A stretch of DNA of 62,000 nt, from contig NC_081406.1 in the NCBI RefSeq assembly GCF_030272615.1, positions 212,264,997 to 212,326,996 on the forward strand, written 5' to 3'. Positions 1 to 11,219 of this stretch are shown piece by piece. The DNA is from Cryptomeria japonica (taxonomy: Eukaryota > Streptophyta > Pinopsida > Cupressales > Cupressaceae). A program made the position numbers and the translations under genes. Under the pieces are notes generated by a model. That model made no database searches, was not told where the DNA came from, and saw nothing but the letters and a program-made list of their open reading frames with translations. Position 1 is the stretch's first letter. Every line of letters begins with the position of its first letter.

Positions 1-210
1 CAGTTTCTCACCGTTCACCTTTTCAACTTCTTCCACTAAAGCTTCAATATTGGCTGCATCTGAAGAACTATTATCAGATATTTCTAACAATCTTTCAGAT
101 AGCTCTCTCCTTTTGACTTGAGAAGCTTTCAGTTTGCCCTTAAGGGATTCAACTTCATTTCTGCTAGCTTCTATCTTTCTATCCATCTCAAAGTAGATCC
201 TATCCCCCAT
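1..210 (-). CDS. Partial coiled-coil ORF of LTR element F
   Basis: The frame is open from an ATG at 210 to the window edge (70 codons, no stop) and continues beyond position 1. The start is the first ATG downstream of the PBS (259-270), about 48 nt away, where an LTR element begins its first ORF. The product is highly charged and predicted helical, starting MGDRIYFEMDRKIEASRNEV with heptad-like Leu/Ile spacing. It does not resemble the copia Gag starts elsewhere in this window, and no zinc knuckle or UBN2-like motif is visible in the part present. It may be a coiled-coil protein of a non-autonomous element or an atypical Gag N-terminus. Family not recognised; function unknown. Confidence 0.5.
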   Translation of the reverse strand, partial: MGDRIYFEMDRKIEASRNEVESLKGKLKASQVKRRELSERLLEISDNSSSDAANIEALVEEVEKVNGEKL

Positions 211-258
211 GGTAGTTTCAAGACTCCCTTCTAAGTGGTTAGGCTTCAAAGAAGCTAG

Positions 259-270
259 GCTCTGATACCA
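259..270 (-). other. Primer-binding site of element F
   Basis: The minus strand reads TGGTATCAGAGC, the usual plant copia PBS complementary to the 3' end of initiator tRNA-Met. It directly abuts the LTR at 273, so element F runs leftward out of the window. Confidence 0.85.
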
Positions 271-272
271 AT

Positions 273-1354
273 TCATGGACTTGAAAAGCACTGAGAGCGG
301 GGGGGGGGGGGGGGGTGAATCAGTGAGACCAAATAAAACACTACTTCAAACACTAACCGGTAGATGAACTTAACCAAGCATTTAAACTAAATGCATGCTA
401 TCCAAAATGATATAACATCCACAAAAAGTAAAGCATCCACCATAACACAAGTGTTTATATGTGGAAAACCCAAATAGGTAAAAACCACGGTGAGATGGAA
501 CTCACAAGTTAACTATCTGCAGTAATAGATAACTAACCGGTTAAGGTCTACAAAGTGCTCTGCTAGAAGCGAATCTTGTTAGAGATCCCAAAGCTTTATT
601 TGAAGCTTATACCCTGTTAGGAGTAACCTCATTGGATGATTTGAGAGTCCAAACTAATTGATCACCTTGTTAGAGGATTTTTACAATAAAGCTTGTTAGA
701 GCTTATCTGGTTAGAGGATTTGATTCTATTGTAATGATTAGAAAACAACAAGAATGGTTTGATATGTTCTGAGTAGCACAATACTTGCTTGATCAGATCC
801 TTCTAAGTACATTCAACACTTCTCTTCATCTTAACACTTATCGATCTTCAACAAAAGATTTCACTCTTGATGCATATCAGTATTCGCATAACATCATTCT
901 CTATATTTTTCAAATGATTCACTAGGATATCTTAAATAGACATTCAAATCTTATGTCGGCCTAAGGAAATCAACACACAATTTCCTAGGTGTAGTGTATC
1001 TAGACAAGTGATCAAAACTCATCACAAAAATGACCACCAAGAAGTCGGCACTGGTAACTCATCACAAAATCAGATACCGGTTAGAATAGTCAATACAGGT
1101 TGGAACAAAACATGTGAACTGTTGTCCTAGAATCTTCTGCTTGATCTCTATCTTCATCTTCATCTTCATTTTGATGCTGACTTAGTGTAGCCACATGTTG
1201 TCTCTTATGCACATAACGGTTGACACAAAGTACCGGTTGATAGTGTAAACCAATTGAAGTTACACTAGTAGTCAATGTAACCATATGTGTGTGTGTGAGT
1301 GTTTCATCAATGACAACAAGTTATGAATACATTACAATCATCATCAAGCCAACA
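273..1354 (-). repeat. 5' LTR of element F (copia-type)
   Basis: About 1.08 kb lies between the PBS and the terminal GCCAACA at 1348-1354. The PBS-side end reads TC rather than TG, so that boundary is uncertain by a few bases. The LTR carries the features seen in the other copia LTRs here: a 17-G run (299-315) in the loop of a CACTGA/TCAGTG hairpin, a GTGAG/CTCAC hairpin at 490-505, a mini-hairpin array at 557-719 and several AACCGG motifs. The partner LTR is outside the window, so no target duplication can be checked. Confidence 0.75.
557..719 (-). other. Mini-hairpin array in LTR F
   Basis: Successive short perfect stems enclose a TGTTAG-like loop (CTAACA in element sense): GCT/AGC (557-570), ATCT/AGAT (573-586), TAC/GTA (610-625), CCT/AGG (665-676), AAGCT/AGCTT (689-704) and ATC/GAT (705-719). 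Stems differ but stay complementary. Elements A and D have counterparts. Confidence 0.6.
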
Positions 1355-2640
1355 TTTTATTCTTCCATTTTATCCTCTTATATGGAGATATTTAATAATT
1401 TTTAATTATTAAATCTTTTCATAAAATCCTCATACTTTTCGAATTTGGGAAACTAGTATCTTTCCTTGATTTTCATAAATCTTTTTGGCAATATCTCATT
1501 AATCTTAATTTTTAATCCCACAATGAGGTATGCATCTTCAAAAATCTGCTTTTTGTGAGAGGATAATTTAAATTTATTTTTAATTCTTCTATTTATCTTT
1601 TCGAATGAAGATATTTAATAATTTTTAATTATTAAAATCTTCCTGATATTTTCAAGTTTCTAATTTGGTATTTATGAGAGGATAATTAAGGATTTTATTA
1701 CTTATTTTCATTTGCTTTCTTCTATCTTCATCCTTCCCCGAATGACAACTCTATTGTGCACTCAATCTCATCCATTGATTATTTTCAGTCTCAAATCAAT
1801 CTTAGCCATCCAATCAATCCCAATTTTCTTTAAATTGAGCTCTTATTGCTCATTTTCAACAACCACATTTTGAGTATCCTTATGCTGTCAATTTTAATGA
1901 ATCTTTCTTGCAACACACTTGCTTTATAGGTGAGATCAACATCAAATTTGAAGGAGAAAGAAGAACAATGGAAGAACAATGAGGGAGATATCTGCATTTG
2001 GTTTGCATTTGTTTTGAATATTTCATTTTCATCGCTTCTATTGAATGTGTTAGAAATATTTTTATAGCATTTTAGTTTTGTGGTTGACTAATTATATGTT
2101 TTGAATTCTTTGCCTAATTTCCTACATCACAATAGGTATCCCACAAACTGTTGGGATGCCTTCCAAATATTGAGAACAAAGAAGCTCACCCTTGTTTGAA
2201 TGTTGTTCTCCTGAGATGGATGGGTGAAAAGAACTTGTTCTCACAAGGGCTTCACTGGCTAGGCAATATTATATCATATGTATTCATATTGGGGGGGTTT
2301 AATATCCCAAAAATAAGGGTGCAATATATTGCCTATTGGTGAAAATAGGGGGGCTTTAAATTCGGGGTGTGTATTGGGAGGGGGTGACAAATAAGGACTT
2401 TAGGGTAATATTTTTTGAAAACAGGGGGATTATTTAGTATGCCATGAACTCACATGCTATAACCCAAGTTCACTAAGTGAAGCCCTCGCGGTTCTCCTTG
2501 ATGCTCAACTTCATGCTCAAAGATAAGAATGACTAGGGGTGACTTGTAGGTCTAAGCTAGATGCCTAATCAGGCATCCCCTTGAAGGAATTAGGTCTGGA
2601 CCATCATTGCTAGCCTCCCATTTGTGTACTACTTCCTAAA
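1355..2640. other. AT-rich non-coding stretch with a diverged internal duplication
   Basis: No gene is supported. Two related blocks contain the same GATATTTAATAATTTTTAAT string (about 1386-1405 and 1610-1629), each near a GAGAGGATAATT motif (about 1557 and 1675), suggesting a ~225-bp diverged tandem duplication. The block near 1780-1830 has the flavour of the CT-rich half of a gypsy LTR (compare 48430-48490), but no LTR boundary could be set. An ORF at 2151-2342 looks incidental. Confidence 0.3.
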
Positions 2641-2644
2641 TGTT

Positions 2645-4260
2645 CTACTGATTAGGTATGTCCACCTCCTCCTCATGATGCTTAAGAGCCAAAACATTGG
2701 AAGGTGTTAGCTTGTTGTCCAAATTTTTAAAAAATCCCTCCAAGTCATCCCAAAAAGAGTCTTCCTCCAGTTCCTCTTCACTCTTCAACAAAATAGAACA
2801 AGTCTTGGCACTATTGTAACTCTCTTGGAAATCTATGAAATTTGAGATAGGAGCAGACTTGGGATCCTCCAAGCCACTACGGTCTCCATGATCCTCATCC
2901 ACTTCCATCTCGACCTCAAGAAAATGCTCCCTATAATCACCAACACCAATCTACTATTCTTAGGCCACCATTGATATGGGTGTAGAAGTGTCTTCCTCTT
3001 CATGATCAATAAAGAAAGGAAGATGATCAAATAAGAGGACCAAGTCCTCTTCCTCACTGTTAATTTTCTCTTGTTGTAAATCCCCCTACATTTGTAGTTA
3101 ATAACCACCACAAAATAATGCCTCCTCCTAGTTCATAAAGGAAGAATCTCCTTGAGTATATGTTGGGTAGTCATGCAATTATTGTCTTGAAGTGGATGGT
3201 TCACATGGTGCCACTATTTCCATTGAGTTACCTGTAGATGGAAGGGTCAAACTATTTGAAGGCCTTACATTACTCCATTGATTCTGCCATTGAAAAGGTG
3301 ACCTCTACTGTTGATATCTTTGATTTTTATGCTTGATAGGGCTTTCTAGTATGAGACTACTACCTCTTTATTGCAACCAACTCATTTCCCAAGCCCTACA
3401 TTTGTCCCTAGAAAGGGTTGATCCTTTTATTTGTTGAGGTCTCTAGAGAGGCCTTGAGCTCTTGAATCTCTGAAGTTAATAGAATAGGTGCAGGTGGGAG
3501 AGGTGTCAAAATAGGCTGTTGTGTAGGAGCCTTTGGGAATAGGAGCATTGGAGGTCTAGGAGCTAACTTCCCAGCCTGTATTAAACACTTTTTTGCCTTT
3601 ACGGCCAGACCATATGCATCTGGTGGGTTTTCTCCTCCCAGTGACTGTAACATGGTAGCAATATCACTATTGAGAGCCACGAGGAAGTATAAAAATGCAC
3701 AATTGGAAGATAATTTGACCAAAGAAGGGATCCTCTCCAAAGTCTTCTGAAATATATAATTAAAATCTCCCATGAGCTCATAAGGTTCTCTTTAATAGTG
3801 GCTAACTACTCTATTGGTGACAAATGGTCACTCTTGTCCTCAAAGTGCTTGCATATGTTTTCTCCCAACTCATCCCAATTGTGGTTGGAGTTAGAGGCTA
3901 ATCCCCTATACCATTGTAGGGATTTTCCTTTGAAAGAAGAGGAAAGAAGCCTCAGTTCTATATTATCTTTTGTTACATCAAACATAGTGCAAATGCTAGC
4001 AGTATCCTAAATATTAGCAGGGGTAATAGAGCATTCACTAGTAAAAAAGGGGACAAATTTTAGGGCAGTGACTAGGATATCAATCTTTTGGGCTAAAATC
4101 AGAAGACTGCCACCACAAAAGGTGACAAAAGCATGGATCCTAGGAGAGTTATAGGAAATCATGGCCTATTGATATGAATGGTGGGGTTGAATAGAAATTA
4201 CTTCCATGGTATGAAATCACTGTAGAAGCATTTAAAAGAGATGATCTTTGTTAAATGAAA
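2645..4260 (-). pseudogene. Decayed Ty3/gypsy gag (retrotrans_gag) remnant
   Basis: Read from about 4260 leftward, the minus strand gives gypsy Gag-like peptides in changing frames. One begins LLSSSFKGKSLQWYRGLASN and runs through a NWDELGE-type motif (about 3970-3830). After a stop, the 121-codon ORF 3773-3408 contains NSDIATMLQSLGGENPPDAY and then a LIQAGKLAPRPPMLLFP stretch. Such peptides are typical of gypsy Gag, which forms the virus-like particle. At least two stops or frameshifts break it. ORF 2908-2645 is acidic and may be the degraded Gag C-terminal part; I do not recognise it alone. No protease, RT or integrase follows, and LTRs are not identified. Confidence 0.6.
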
Positions 4261-4299
4261 TTATTAAAAGGGCAAATAGATTTGCCCAACTAGAGACAT

Positions 4300-7200
4300 A
4301 TAATATACCATCAAATGATTGTAGGGGGCTAGGTTCTTGAAAGATGTTTCCTCCAAAGGCTCTATGAACTAAATAACACACTGAAATCTTTAGTTGGTTT
4401 GAGCTTAGGACTATTTCAACTAGCAGATTTTCTTTGTAGAGTGGCCAAGTATGTAGAGTTTTGCCTCCAAAGGCAGAACTTCCTGGCAGTCACACCAACT
4501 ACTAGCAACTTAGTAAGAAAACTTGAAATAGAGATAGTTCAACAAGTCCCATTGGGCATGCCAAAATTTCTTGTCACAAAAGTGTGCACCCTTGATGAAC
4601 TCTCAAGCTCATCGACCCTGTGACACATTGAAACAACCTCCAAGTGTGGGACCTTACATTGTTGAGGCTGAGGCTTCGGAGAAGGCCAAATTCATTATCA
4701 ATTTAATGCAGGTGTTGGATCAACCCAACACATATAAACCTATTCTATTAATTTTAAGGGGGAAAAGGGGAGGAGGGAATGTTTGAAAGGTAAGAAAGGT
4801 TTGCACCTAGATTAAAATTTCATCTCCCTACTTATAACAACACAAAACACAAATAAAACCACTCAAGGCATGCACAAGATCCTATTCTACTTAGCGCCTT
4901 AAGAAGAGTGAAGGTTGGAATTCTATAGGATGAAGAGAGGGATTGTATCGATCGACAAAAAATATTCATAGAGGGATCAACATAGTCACCAAGCCAAGGA
5001 AAGCTAATGATAATGCATTCAGACAACCAAGTAAGAAAAATACATAAATTGTGAGAACTGGATGAAGGAAAAATAAGTAAATTTTATTCATATGAAGGAA
5101 AGACTACTTTACAGGTACATAAAACATAAGCTTTCTATAGAAGAAAGAAAGAAGATCCTTATAACAGGGTTACAAAATTGCCTTTATAGTTCAAACATAA
5201 TTGAGATTGATTATAGTTAAGAAACCCTAACCCAACTAGGGTTAGGTTACAAAATATTAGAAAGAAGGATCAAATCAACATGATCTGACTGCGTGTATAC
5301 AATGTTTAAAAATATTCTCCATATCTAGGAAGAAACAAAATATCTGCAAATAAGAGGAAATCTCCATGCATGATGTGTTGAGTGCACTTGTAGATTACAA
5401 AAGTCCTCAATCCGCATTAAAGAGCCATAGGTGGTGTCTGAAATTGGCCTACAAAGTCAAATCTAGAGTTAAGGAAAAAATTCCTAGTGGTTGGACTGAA
5501 ATTTGATCTGATATTGGCCACCAACCAGGTATGCAATGGGCTATCAACCATCCAGTCGGCAACCACCCTATAGAGAGGTTTAAAATTCTAATGGCCTGCA
5601 AATTTGAATCTTGGTTGTTCGATCGTGGAGGTCACATGAAGATGGATGCGTGAGATGATGCCACATAATTGCCCATTAGGCCCAACTAAACATTAAAACA
5701 TCACCCTCTAATGTGGCTTTTATGAAGATTTGATAGCTACTGATGTTCGATGTGGCGGGCTGGGTCCACATGTAATTGAGGGAATTTTACACCTCAAGGA
5801 TGATGGATCCTTGAGGACAAATTGTCCTTCCAATTACCTCTATGAATTAGCACTAAAATGATCAAAGGGATAACAAATTTATGTAGGAAGTATTAGACAC
5901 ATGATAAACATCTCTGGATGACTCTATAGAGCCTCTATCCTTGGGACAAGTGCACATATATGAGACACCAACGTGGCGTGTTGTCATCCTGTATGGATGA
6001 GGTACGAAGTTCGTATAGAAAGCTCAAAGTACAAGTATGGTGCAATAAAAATGTAGAAAATAATGAAACTAGACTAGTGAATGTGATATACGAAACAACC
6101 AAGATAGAATGGAAGGAGAAAAGGGGAAAGAAATAGACAAACAAAAGGTCCATGCTATGAAGCCTCCATCAAGTTAATCTCCTCTTCACAATAATGTGCC
6201 TACACATATGCAACAAAAGGAAAATGTTGGGGGTTGTGTTTTGGGTCCTTCCTAAGTCAGACCCCCGTTTTAGTGTTTCCACCTCCATGGACAACCAAAG
6301 AAAGCCACGAGAAAGATAAATTTGATAAAGAGAATAACAATGTAATATGAAATTGGAAATAAAATTGATAAATATGAAAGAGAGGATTAAGATAACTTCC
6401 CTATCATGAACAAAGGTTGGAATACTTGGAATGCTTGGTAGTGCTACAACAATGGTGGAATGACTTCAAGTTATTTCCAAGAGCTCAACCTCCAAGAAAC
6501 AATTAACCAAAGTGCTAAAAGATCCTCCCAAATGCATCCCAAGTGAGATATAGAGTGAGGAAGGAATTCAGACATTGGTTGGCACATGCAGAGGCTTTAT
6601 GATTCCTTCCAAGCCCAGGCATAACGCTCAAATGGCCACTTGCATATTGTTAGATTTGCGGGACACTTGTACACCATGTGTATGTCTCCACATCATGCTT
6701 GTGTCCCCGAAGGTGATAGGTTGGCAGAGTTGGTAATGCTTCGGCCAGAGTTGACATGGATGGTCTGAGTGGGCAAATGGATATGATGACGGATCTTGAC
6801 CTCTGATGGCATGGAGGAAAAGTGTCATTTGTCACATTAATTACAAGCGATGATTTTTTTGATATTACACCACATTTCTCTTTCGTTGCTTCGTGAGGGT
6901 TGAAAATTTAGCGCCTATGTTCTTCGTGAAATGGCGAAAGCTATTGCCATTTTGCTGCCTTGAAAACCCTTTGTAAAATGATCGCTGGAAAATATTGATA
7001 TCATTTCCCCTCACTATGGTCATTATTGCCATTTCGCATCTTTGAATGTTGCATTGGCCTTAACTGATGCAAAATGGTGATAACCCTTTATGTTATTGCA
7101 TCCACTTCATAGCTTTGTGGAGAGGGCCCCACCATGGGCTTTTGTCTTTTGCTTCTCTGTTTTGTGGAGAAGGGTGCAATGTTCCTTGATGCTCTTGCAA

Positions 7201-7540
7201 AATAGAAAAATGCTTAACCTTTTTTCCATTTCACAGGGGGAACAAAATAATAAGTTCCCCACTCCATGAAATGGCAAAAGCCATTAAGCTTTGCTTGTTG
7301 GTAAAGGGAAAAGTGGGGGAACCGACCTCACCATGAACTTAGACCCTTCAGCCAGTATGTTTAAGTGATTTGACTAGTGAAACCACTCAACATAAAATTA
7401 GAATTTTAGAGCCCGAGAAGGATTAAAGGCAAAAATGCCTTAGGGTTTAGGGTTTTAGGGCTCTCATGGAGGTTTTAGTAGTGTTTTAGCTATTGAAGAT
7501 TGAGCTTAGATCGGTAATCAATTTGGCTAAGGTTGACAAG
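4300..7540. other. Intergenic sequence, no supported gene
   Basis: No coherent coding is seen; the short ORFs on both strands look random. A small inverted repeat of telomere-like motifs (CCTAACCC ... GGGTTAGG) is near 5228-5248, and a TTTAGGG-like run is at about 7442-7462. The stretch 5060-5300 has a mixed look that could be an old minus-strand gypsy LTR joined to the gag remnant at 2.6-4.3 kb, but no TG/CA ends or PBS were found. Confidence 0.3.
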
Positions 7541-7544
7541 AATT

Positions 7545-8843
7545 TATTCAACAATATCTATTACGGCCTCTTTATAAATCCATAATTTCAAGAAATATGA
7601 AGATCCAAATCAACACATCAAGCATATACTATGGCTATTAGGGATCTCTTGCCTTGGGACGATGTTATCACAAGAATGTTTATAATAATTCTTAATAGAA
7701 TTATGATAGACTTACACTACAATCTCCCCAATACATCTATCTACTCATTCCATTAATTGATTGGTAATTTTCCACAACCTTTGACATGAATAATTTGGTT
7801 AGAAATAGAATTGGAGAATTCCTCAATGTTAAACAAGACCCAAATGAGAATGATTTTTTTCATATCCAAGTGTAGACAAATTATATACTCTTCAATTAGT
7901 GCACCATATATGGATTGTAATGAAATTTGTGATCTTTTCTTACATGTCCTAAATAGGTCTAATTGGGAAGAGACCTAGATGATCCCTTATAAGTGTTATG
8001 AGGAATCTCTCAAAAAAGAACTTTGAAGATTGACTAGGATATAATTGATAGTGGAAGGAGAACACATGGTTCCAATTCAAGGTTGGTAACCTAAAACTAG
8101 AATAATTGTCAAAACATGAACAAAAGAAACTACAATAAAAAAATATATAAAAAAAACCCCTTTGTTCCCAATATCCTGAAAAATATCAAAAGCACTAGAA
8201 TAGATGGAATCATAGATAGTCCACCAGTTAGGAAAGGTATCAATAATCAAAATTATAACAACAACAATTATGGTGGATATAATATCTACTCAAATACATG
8301 GATTCTAAACATCAACCATATTGACTATCACCAAAACGTAATTACAATAAGGGTGAAATAGCTAGTAATGTAATCTCCTAGTTGACAAAGAATATATATG
8401 TTTCATATTGAAGGCCTAAAGAGTTTCATCATTGTAAACCTTGTTCCTTTTGTAAGAAAGTAGGTTTAATTCTAAAATCACCAAAGAACAACAATTCCAT
8501 GTCATGGACATCTTTCTTCATCCCTGAGACACCATAAACCATAGTCACCACGGGCTCATCATGTATAAATATCCAACTTGAAATTCAAAATTCTTTCCCA
8601 TGACAGCAACATAATACCACTTCAAACTCTCCTAACCCTTGTAATTACTCCATAGATAAACCAATAGTTTTATCTTACGTAGAAGTATCCAACATCCCTC
8701 AATGGGATAAATGGAGAGGCTAAGATGCTATGTTTAGTCAAAATGGTTTGAAACAATGAAACCAAAGAACCTCAAGCACATCTCTAGAGAATCATAATAT
8801 TATAGACACATGCTCTTCATTATTGACCCCACTCCTAATATTG
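7545..8843 (+). repeat. Dispersed repeat R1, copy 1, left part
   Basis: This aligns by eye with 56060-56345 and then 59340-60200. Shared landmarks are CCTTTGACATGAATAATTTG (7779 and 56271), GAACACATGGTTCCAATT (8060 and about 59423) and ACACATGCTCTTCAT (8807 and about 60156). Some frames give fragments with an Asn/Tyr-rich stretch (NQNYNNNNYGG, ORF 8116-8361), but stops are frequent and no domain is recognised. It is probably an old transposable element. Copy 1 is interrupted by element G and resumes at 13363. Confidence 0.5.
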
Positions 8844-10193
8844 TGTTGGTTAACAGATTTGTCCTTCTTAAATACCTTTTAAAAATGACTCCCAAATGCC
8901 CAAATTGAAAGACAAAAACAAGAACCAACAGTTGAGTCACTTGCAATGGTGAGTGCAAGTGCTCTCTGAATTTTGATATGAAGATACAGCTCCCTTCGTT
9001 GGATAAAAATGTATATTTTTTGAATATGCTTTTAACTGGAAAGAAATAAAGGCAACTAACATCTGCTCATAGCCATGACATAGATGTGAATAAAATATTT
9101 ATAATGAAGTGAATGAAGATAAGTAAAACACAGTTTAATTACCCACACCAAAGAAAATGCCCTTTCTAATAGATCAAAATGCTCTAGACTCTAATCGAGT
9201 CTCTCTCATGCCTCAAAGGACAAGGAGGATCAGAATACCCAGACAAAGAACTAACAACACATTTCTTTCCAACATACAAATTATTTTTGAAATCATAGTT
9301 TCAAAATTAAATGCATACATAGTTTAATGTAACAAAAAAGGCAATGAAAGGTAATCACAAGAGAAACAAAGCTCATTGTAATCAAAAGAAAATATTGACA
9401 AATCCACAGATCAACAAAATCCTCTTCATTCTATCAATGCCAAAATGTGAGTTCACAGACTCATTTTTTCTGAGAAATAAAATTTTGCAGTCTAGAAACA
9501 CAATGCTGCCCCTTCCTTTTTTACCTGGGCAACATTGTTTTCTGGACTGCACAATTTTATTTTTCAGAAAAGTTGAGTCTGTGAGCTCACATTTTGACAT
9601 TGCTCAAATGAAGAAGATTTTGTTGATCTGTGGATTTGTCAATATTTTCTTTTGATTACAATGAGCTTTGTTTCTTTTGTGATTACCTTTCATTGCCTTT
9701 TCTATTACATTAAACTGTGTATGCATTTAATTCCAAAACTTTGATTTTAGAAATAATTTGTATGTTGGAAATAAATGTGTTGTTAGCTCTTTGTTTGGGT
9801 ATTCTGATCCCCCTTGTCCTTTGAGGCATGAGAGAGACTCGATTAGAGTCCAGAGCATTTTGATCTATTGGAAAGGGAATTTTCTTGGGTGTGGGTAATT
9901 AAACTGTGTTTTAATTATCTTCATTCACTTCATTATAAATCTTCTATTCACATCTATGTCATGGCTAAGAGAAGATGTTAGTTGCCTTTATTGCTTTCTG
10001 GTTAAAAGCATATTTAAGAAATATACATTTTAATCCAACGAAGGGAGTTGTACCTTCATATCAAAATTTAGAGAGCACTTGCACTCACCACTACAAGCGA
10101 CTCAACTATTGGTTCTTGTTTTTGTCTTTCAATTTGGGCATTTGGGAGTCATTTTTAAAAGGTATTTAAGAAGGACAAATCTATTAACCAATA
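8844..10193 (+). repeat. Palindromic 5' LTR of element G (two ~668-bp inverted arms)
   Basis: The left arm 8844-9511 is the reverse complement of the right arm 9527-10193 around a 15-bp centre, with roughly 90-95% identity by eye. The outer left end TGTTGGTTAACAGATTTGTC mirrors the right end at 10174-10193, where the last bases read CCAATA instead of the expected CCAACA. The right arm is the arm matching the 3' LTR (13218-13362). ORFs of 103 and 72 aa on opposite strands across the centre are mirror images of the palindrome, not genes. Confidence 0.75.
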
Positions 10194-10199
10194 GATTTT

Positions 10200-10217
10200 T
10201 GGCGACTCTGCTGGGGA
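10200..10217 (+). other. Primer-binding site of element G
   Basis: TGGCGACTCTGCTGGGGA begins 6 nt after the LTR. It resembles the PBS class of plant Tat/Ogre-type gypsy elements, usually assigned to tRNA-Arg. It differs from the copia tRNA-Met site, which supports a gypsy assignment. Confidence 0.6.
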
Positions 10218-10340
10218 GTTCAGAAGTGAAATATCAGTGCTTTCTTTCTTCAGTTATGTTAAATATTTTTATGTATAAAGAGATTGGCGACTTTGTATAT
10301 TAATTTAAAAAATATTTTGGTAAAATAATTCTAGTGTATT

Positions 10341-11219
10341 ATGGCCTTAGTTGCAACTCAACCATGGGGGACTCAAATTGGACCTTTTGCTTTGCCCCAA
10401 TATTCAGCCCTTCCTAAAGGATCAAGAGAATGCTTTCCAAAGTTTGCTAGAGATAAGACTCAAGATCCTGATGATCACATTAAAACAGTCATGGTTACCC
10501 ATGGGATTCTTGGAGTGCAAGAAGAGAATGTCTTTGTGAGACTATTTGTTGACAGCCTTGTTGGAAATGCTGCTAAATGGTTTCAGAATTTGCAAGATGG
10601 ATGCATTACTAGCTGGGATGAATTAAAGGTAAAATTCCTTGGAAGATTTCAGCTTGTGGTTGATACTTATAAGTTACTGTTGAATTTATTTCAAATTCAG
10701 ATGAAAAATGATGAATCTATGAGAGGTTTTATTGATAGATTTAATAGATGTGTTGGTAAAATTCCTCAAGCTTGCGAACCAACTAAAAGTAATCAGCTAT
10801 GTGTTTTTATTGCTGCATTGCAAATTGAAATTAAATTCCAAATTAAGCATAAGAAAATACAAAATTTGAAAGATGCACAAAAAGAGGCTATTGAGGTAGA
10901 TGATGATACATTTTTAAGTGGAATGAAATGCATGGACGAATGTGTTGTGAGGGAGCCACAATCTGAAATTTGTCTTTATAATCGGAAGTTTTATATGAAG
11001 AAAGAACCTCTACAAAAGAAACTTGTTATGAAAGAAACAAAATCAGCACTACCTATCTCTTATTATCAAAATTTAACAGTCTTTAATGATGGACATTTCC
11101 AAGCACCTACTGTGATTGAAAATAACTCTCATAGCTTGCAAGGATTTGTCATTTTCATGTTGCGAATGATAATTCATTTAAAGATGAGGGTGATCAAACT
11201 GTGCAATCATAAATTTTAA
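10341..11219 (+). CDS. Gag polyprotein of element G (retrotrans_gag)
   Basis: This 292-codon ORF starts 123 nt after the PBS, the right place for a first ORF. It should encode the structural Gag that forms the particle around element RNA. Residues ~32-140 match the Ty3/gypsy Gag pattern: CFPKFARDKTQDPDDHIKT, then FVDSLVGNAAKWFQNLQDG, then SWDELKVKFLGRF. No zinc knuckle is visible in the C-terminal part, which is Lys-rich. The stop at 11217-11219 is followed by further Gag-like or acidic fragments (for example ORF 11437-11718), so the natural protein may have been longer. No pol gene follows. It is unusually intact given the divergence of the LTRs. Confidence 0.7.
   Translation: MALVATQPWGTQIGPFALPQYSALPKGSRECFPKFARDKTQDPDDHIKTVMVTHGILGVQEENVFVRLFVDSLVGNAAKWFQNLQDGCITSWDELKVKFLGRFQLVVDTYKLLLNLFQIQMKNDESMRGFIDRFNRCVGKIPQACEPTKSNQLCVFIAALQIEIKFQIKHKKIQNLKDAQKEAIEVDDDTFLSGMKCMDECVVREPQSEICLYNRKFYMKKEPLQKKLVMKETKSALPISYYQNLTVFNDGHFQAPTVIENNSHSLQGFVIFMLRMIIHLKMRVIKLCNHKF

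Noticed and set aside
4399-4786. Two overlapping plus-strand ORFs
   Set aside because: Short, no conserved motif, and opposite in direction to the neighbouring gypsy gag remnant.
7442-7462. TTTAGGG-like telomeric repeat run
   Set aside because: Only two or three imperfect units; too short for an interstitial telomeric tract.
9344-9655. 103-aa ORF on plus with a similar 72-aa ORF on minus
   Set aside because: Both are read across the centre of the element G palindrome, so the similarity is a mirror effect; no domain or coding signal.
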